A model generated the notes under the pieces. It ran no database searches, was not told where the DNA came from, and saw only the letters and a program-made list of their open reading frames with translations. This document shows positions 14,066 through 14,482 of a DNA stretch of 14,482 bases, in pieces. The DNA lies in assembly GCA_964617065.1 (NCBI GenBank), contig CAZTVM010000045.1:1-14482 (forward strand), given 5' to 3'. Every line of letters starts with the position of its first letter. Position 1 is the first letter of the stretch. The stretch comes from JAVBNU01 sp964617065. GTDB taxonomy: Bacteria; Cyanobacteriota; Vampirovibrionia; Gastranaerophilales; Gastranaerophilaceae. The position numbers and the translations under genes were made by a program.

Positions 14066-14178
14066 TAGAATGTTTATCAAGATATCCTTGCAAAATAGAA
14101 TGTCAAGGGTTCGCCGAGGAGAAATACAGATATAGCTTAAAAAATCGGCAATCATGAAAACAGACATTCTATAGTTTT
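14066..14178 (+). ncRNA. Structured leader upstream of rpmG, type unknown
   Basis: ATAGAATGTC (14095-14104) and GACATTCTAT (14163-14172) form a perfect 10-bp closing stem; CAAAA and TTTTG (14091-14095, 14174-14178) can extend it past a small bulge. Inside, GCCGA (14113-14117) pairs with TCGGC (14145-14149) around a purine-rich 27-nt loop. Single-stranded AAGGGTTC and AATCATGAAAACA flank the inner helix. An upstream second copy of TAGAATGT (14066-14073) can pair with the same 3' arm, giving two exclusive folds. It is not a riboswitch class or tRNA that I recognise. It might be a ribosomal-protein leader or an attenuator of the rpmG-tRNA-Trp transcript. Confidence 0.5.
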
Positions 14179-14232
14179 GTATTGATTAAGAAAAATTTTA
14201 CATATACTAACCAAACAGAAAAGGTAAACAAA

Positions 14233-14400
14233 ATGGGAATCAAAGGTAAAAATGACAAAATGGTAGTTCTGGCATGCGAAACATGCAAAAGAAGAAACTA
14301 CACCACAACTAAAAACAAAAAAAATATAAAAGAAAGGATTGAACTCAAAAAATACTGTCCTTTCTGTAAAATTCATACATTACATAAAGAAACTAAATAA
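14233..14400 (+). CDS. rpmG: 50S ribosomal protein L33
   Basis: A 55-aa basic protein of the large subunit near the E site. It starts MGIKGKNDKMVVLACETCKRR, shown here for orientation as MGIKGKNDK and then VVLACETCKRRNYTT, followed by KNIKERIELKKYCPFC and KIHTLHKETK at the end. Two CxxC pairs (CETC, CPFC) make the zinc-ribbon (C+) form. I chose ATG 14233 because AAGG lies 8 nt upstream and the length fits the family; an in-frame TTG at 14182 would add 17 atypical residues. tRNA-Trp follows 26 nt later, the common order before secE-nusG and the rplKAJL cluster, which should lie beyond the right edge. Confidence 0.95.
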   Translation: MGIKGKNDKMVVLACETCKRRNYTTTKNKKNIKERIELKKYCPFCKIHTLHKETK

Positions 14401-14426
14401 CCAACAAAACAGTCGTCTGGAAATAG

Positions 14427-14482
14427 GCGTCCTTAGTTCAGTTGGTAGAACGTCGGTCTCCAAAACCGGATGTCGAGGGTTC
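14427..14482 (+). tRNA. tRNA-Trp (CCA), cut by window end
   Basis: Acceptor strand GCGTCCT, TA, D-arm GTTC-AGTTGGTA-GAAC, anticodon arm TCGGT-CTCCAAA-ACCGG with anticodon CCA at 14459-14461, variable loop ATGTC, then GAGGG and TTC of the T arm at the edge. The last ~17-20 nt lie outside the window. Confidence 0.93.

Noticed and set aside
14098..14125. Sequence resembling the 3' half of a tRNA (GAATGTCAAGGGTTCGCC)
   Set aside because: It shares a few bases with the tRNA-Trp T-arm region at 14466-14482, but no T-stem, acceptor or anticodon arm can be formed; the bases fit the leader stems better.
14154..14174. Tiny ORF MKTDIL before rpmG as a leader peptide
   Set aside because: No Shine-Dalgarno at a proper distance, no run of one amino acid, and its codons are part of the stem arm.
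1..14482. CRISPR array or diversity-generating retroelement
   Set aside because: No regularly spaced repeats, no cas or reverse transcriptase gene, and no template/variable repeat pair seen.

Overview
The window looks like a chromosomal segment of an AT-rich bacterium that combines a Gram-negative outer membrane with a cyanobacterial or Gram-positive style division set. WaaA (Kdo transferase) implies LPS, and SepF plus a DivIVA-like coiled-coil protein imply that type of septum machinery. Together with the strong AT bias and the gene content, this points to the non-photosynthetic cyanobacterial sister group (Melainabacteria/Vampirovibrionia, perhaps gut Gastranaerophilales). That placement is inference; no rRNA gene is present to test it.

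Positions 1-4300 are accessory DNA. The left end is a prophage remnant: the last codons of one gene, a baseplate-J protein whose C-terminal half has been replaced by an unrelated tail, and a glycine-rich phage-type protein ending in a strong hairpin. Convergent to it is an intact Fic-family AMPylator with an N-terminal inhibitory motif, a C-terminal winged helix and a likely autoregulatory operator over its -10 box. From about 2640 to 3890 there is a gene graveyard: eroded sequence, then four abutting pieces of unrelated genes within about 880 bp (metallo-beta-lactamase C-terminus, tyrosine recombinase C-terminus, Type III-like DNA methyltransferase with a single-base loss in its DPPY motif, and the centre of a helix-turn-helix regulator). 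A small Asn/Gln/Gly-rich orphan protein closes this part.

Positions 4500-14482 are ordinary core genome: yggS-sepF (one likely operon, strong promoter and terminator), waaA, convergent dnaX, divergent ldcA, a sigma-70 family factor, then on the minus strand eno and the pair coaD/DivIVA-like gene, and finally rpmG followed by the start of tRNA-Trp on the plus strand. The functions are envelope and division (SepF, WaaA, LdcA, DivIVA-like), replication (DnaX), transcription (sigma), glycolysis and CoA synthesis (Eno, CoaD) and translation (L33, tRNA-Trp).

No complete new defence or mobile system is visible. The observations most worth following are the mosaic of gene fragments at 3000-3890, a structured leader in front of rpmG with two competing pairings, the fic operator, an A10 run in dnaX with stops in both alternative frames, a sigma factor with an altered -10 recognition helix, and an enolase with a cysteine-cluster tail.
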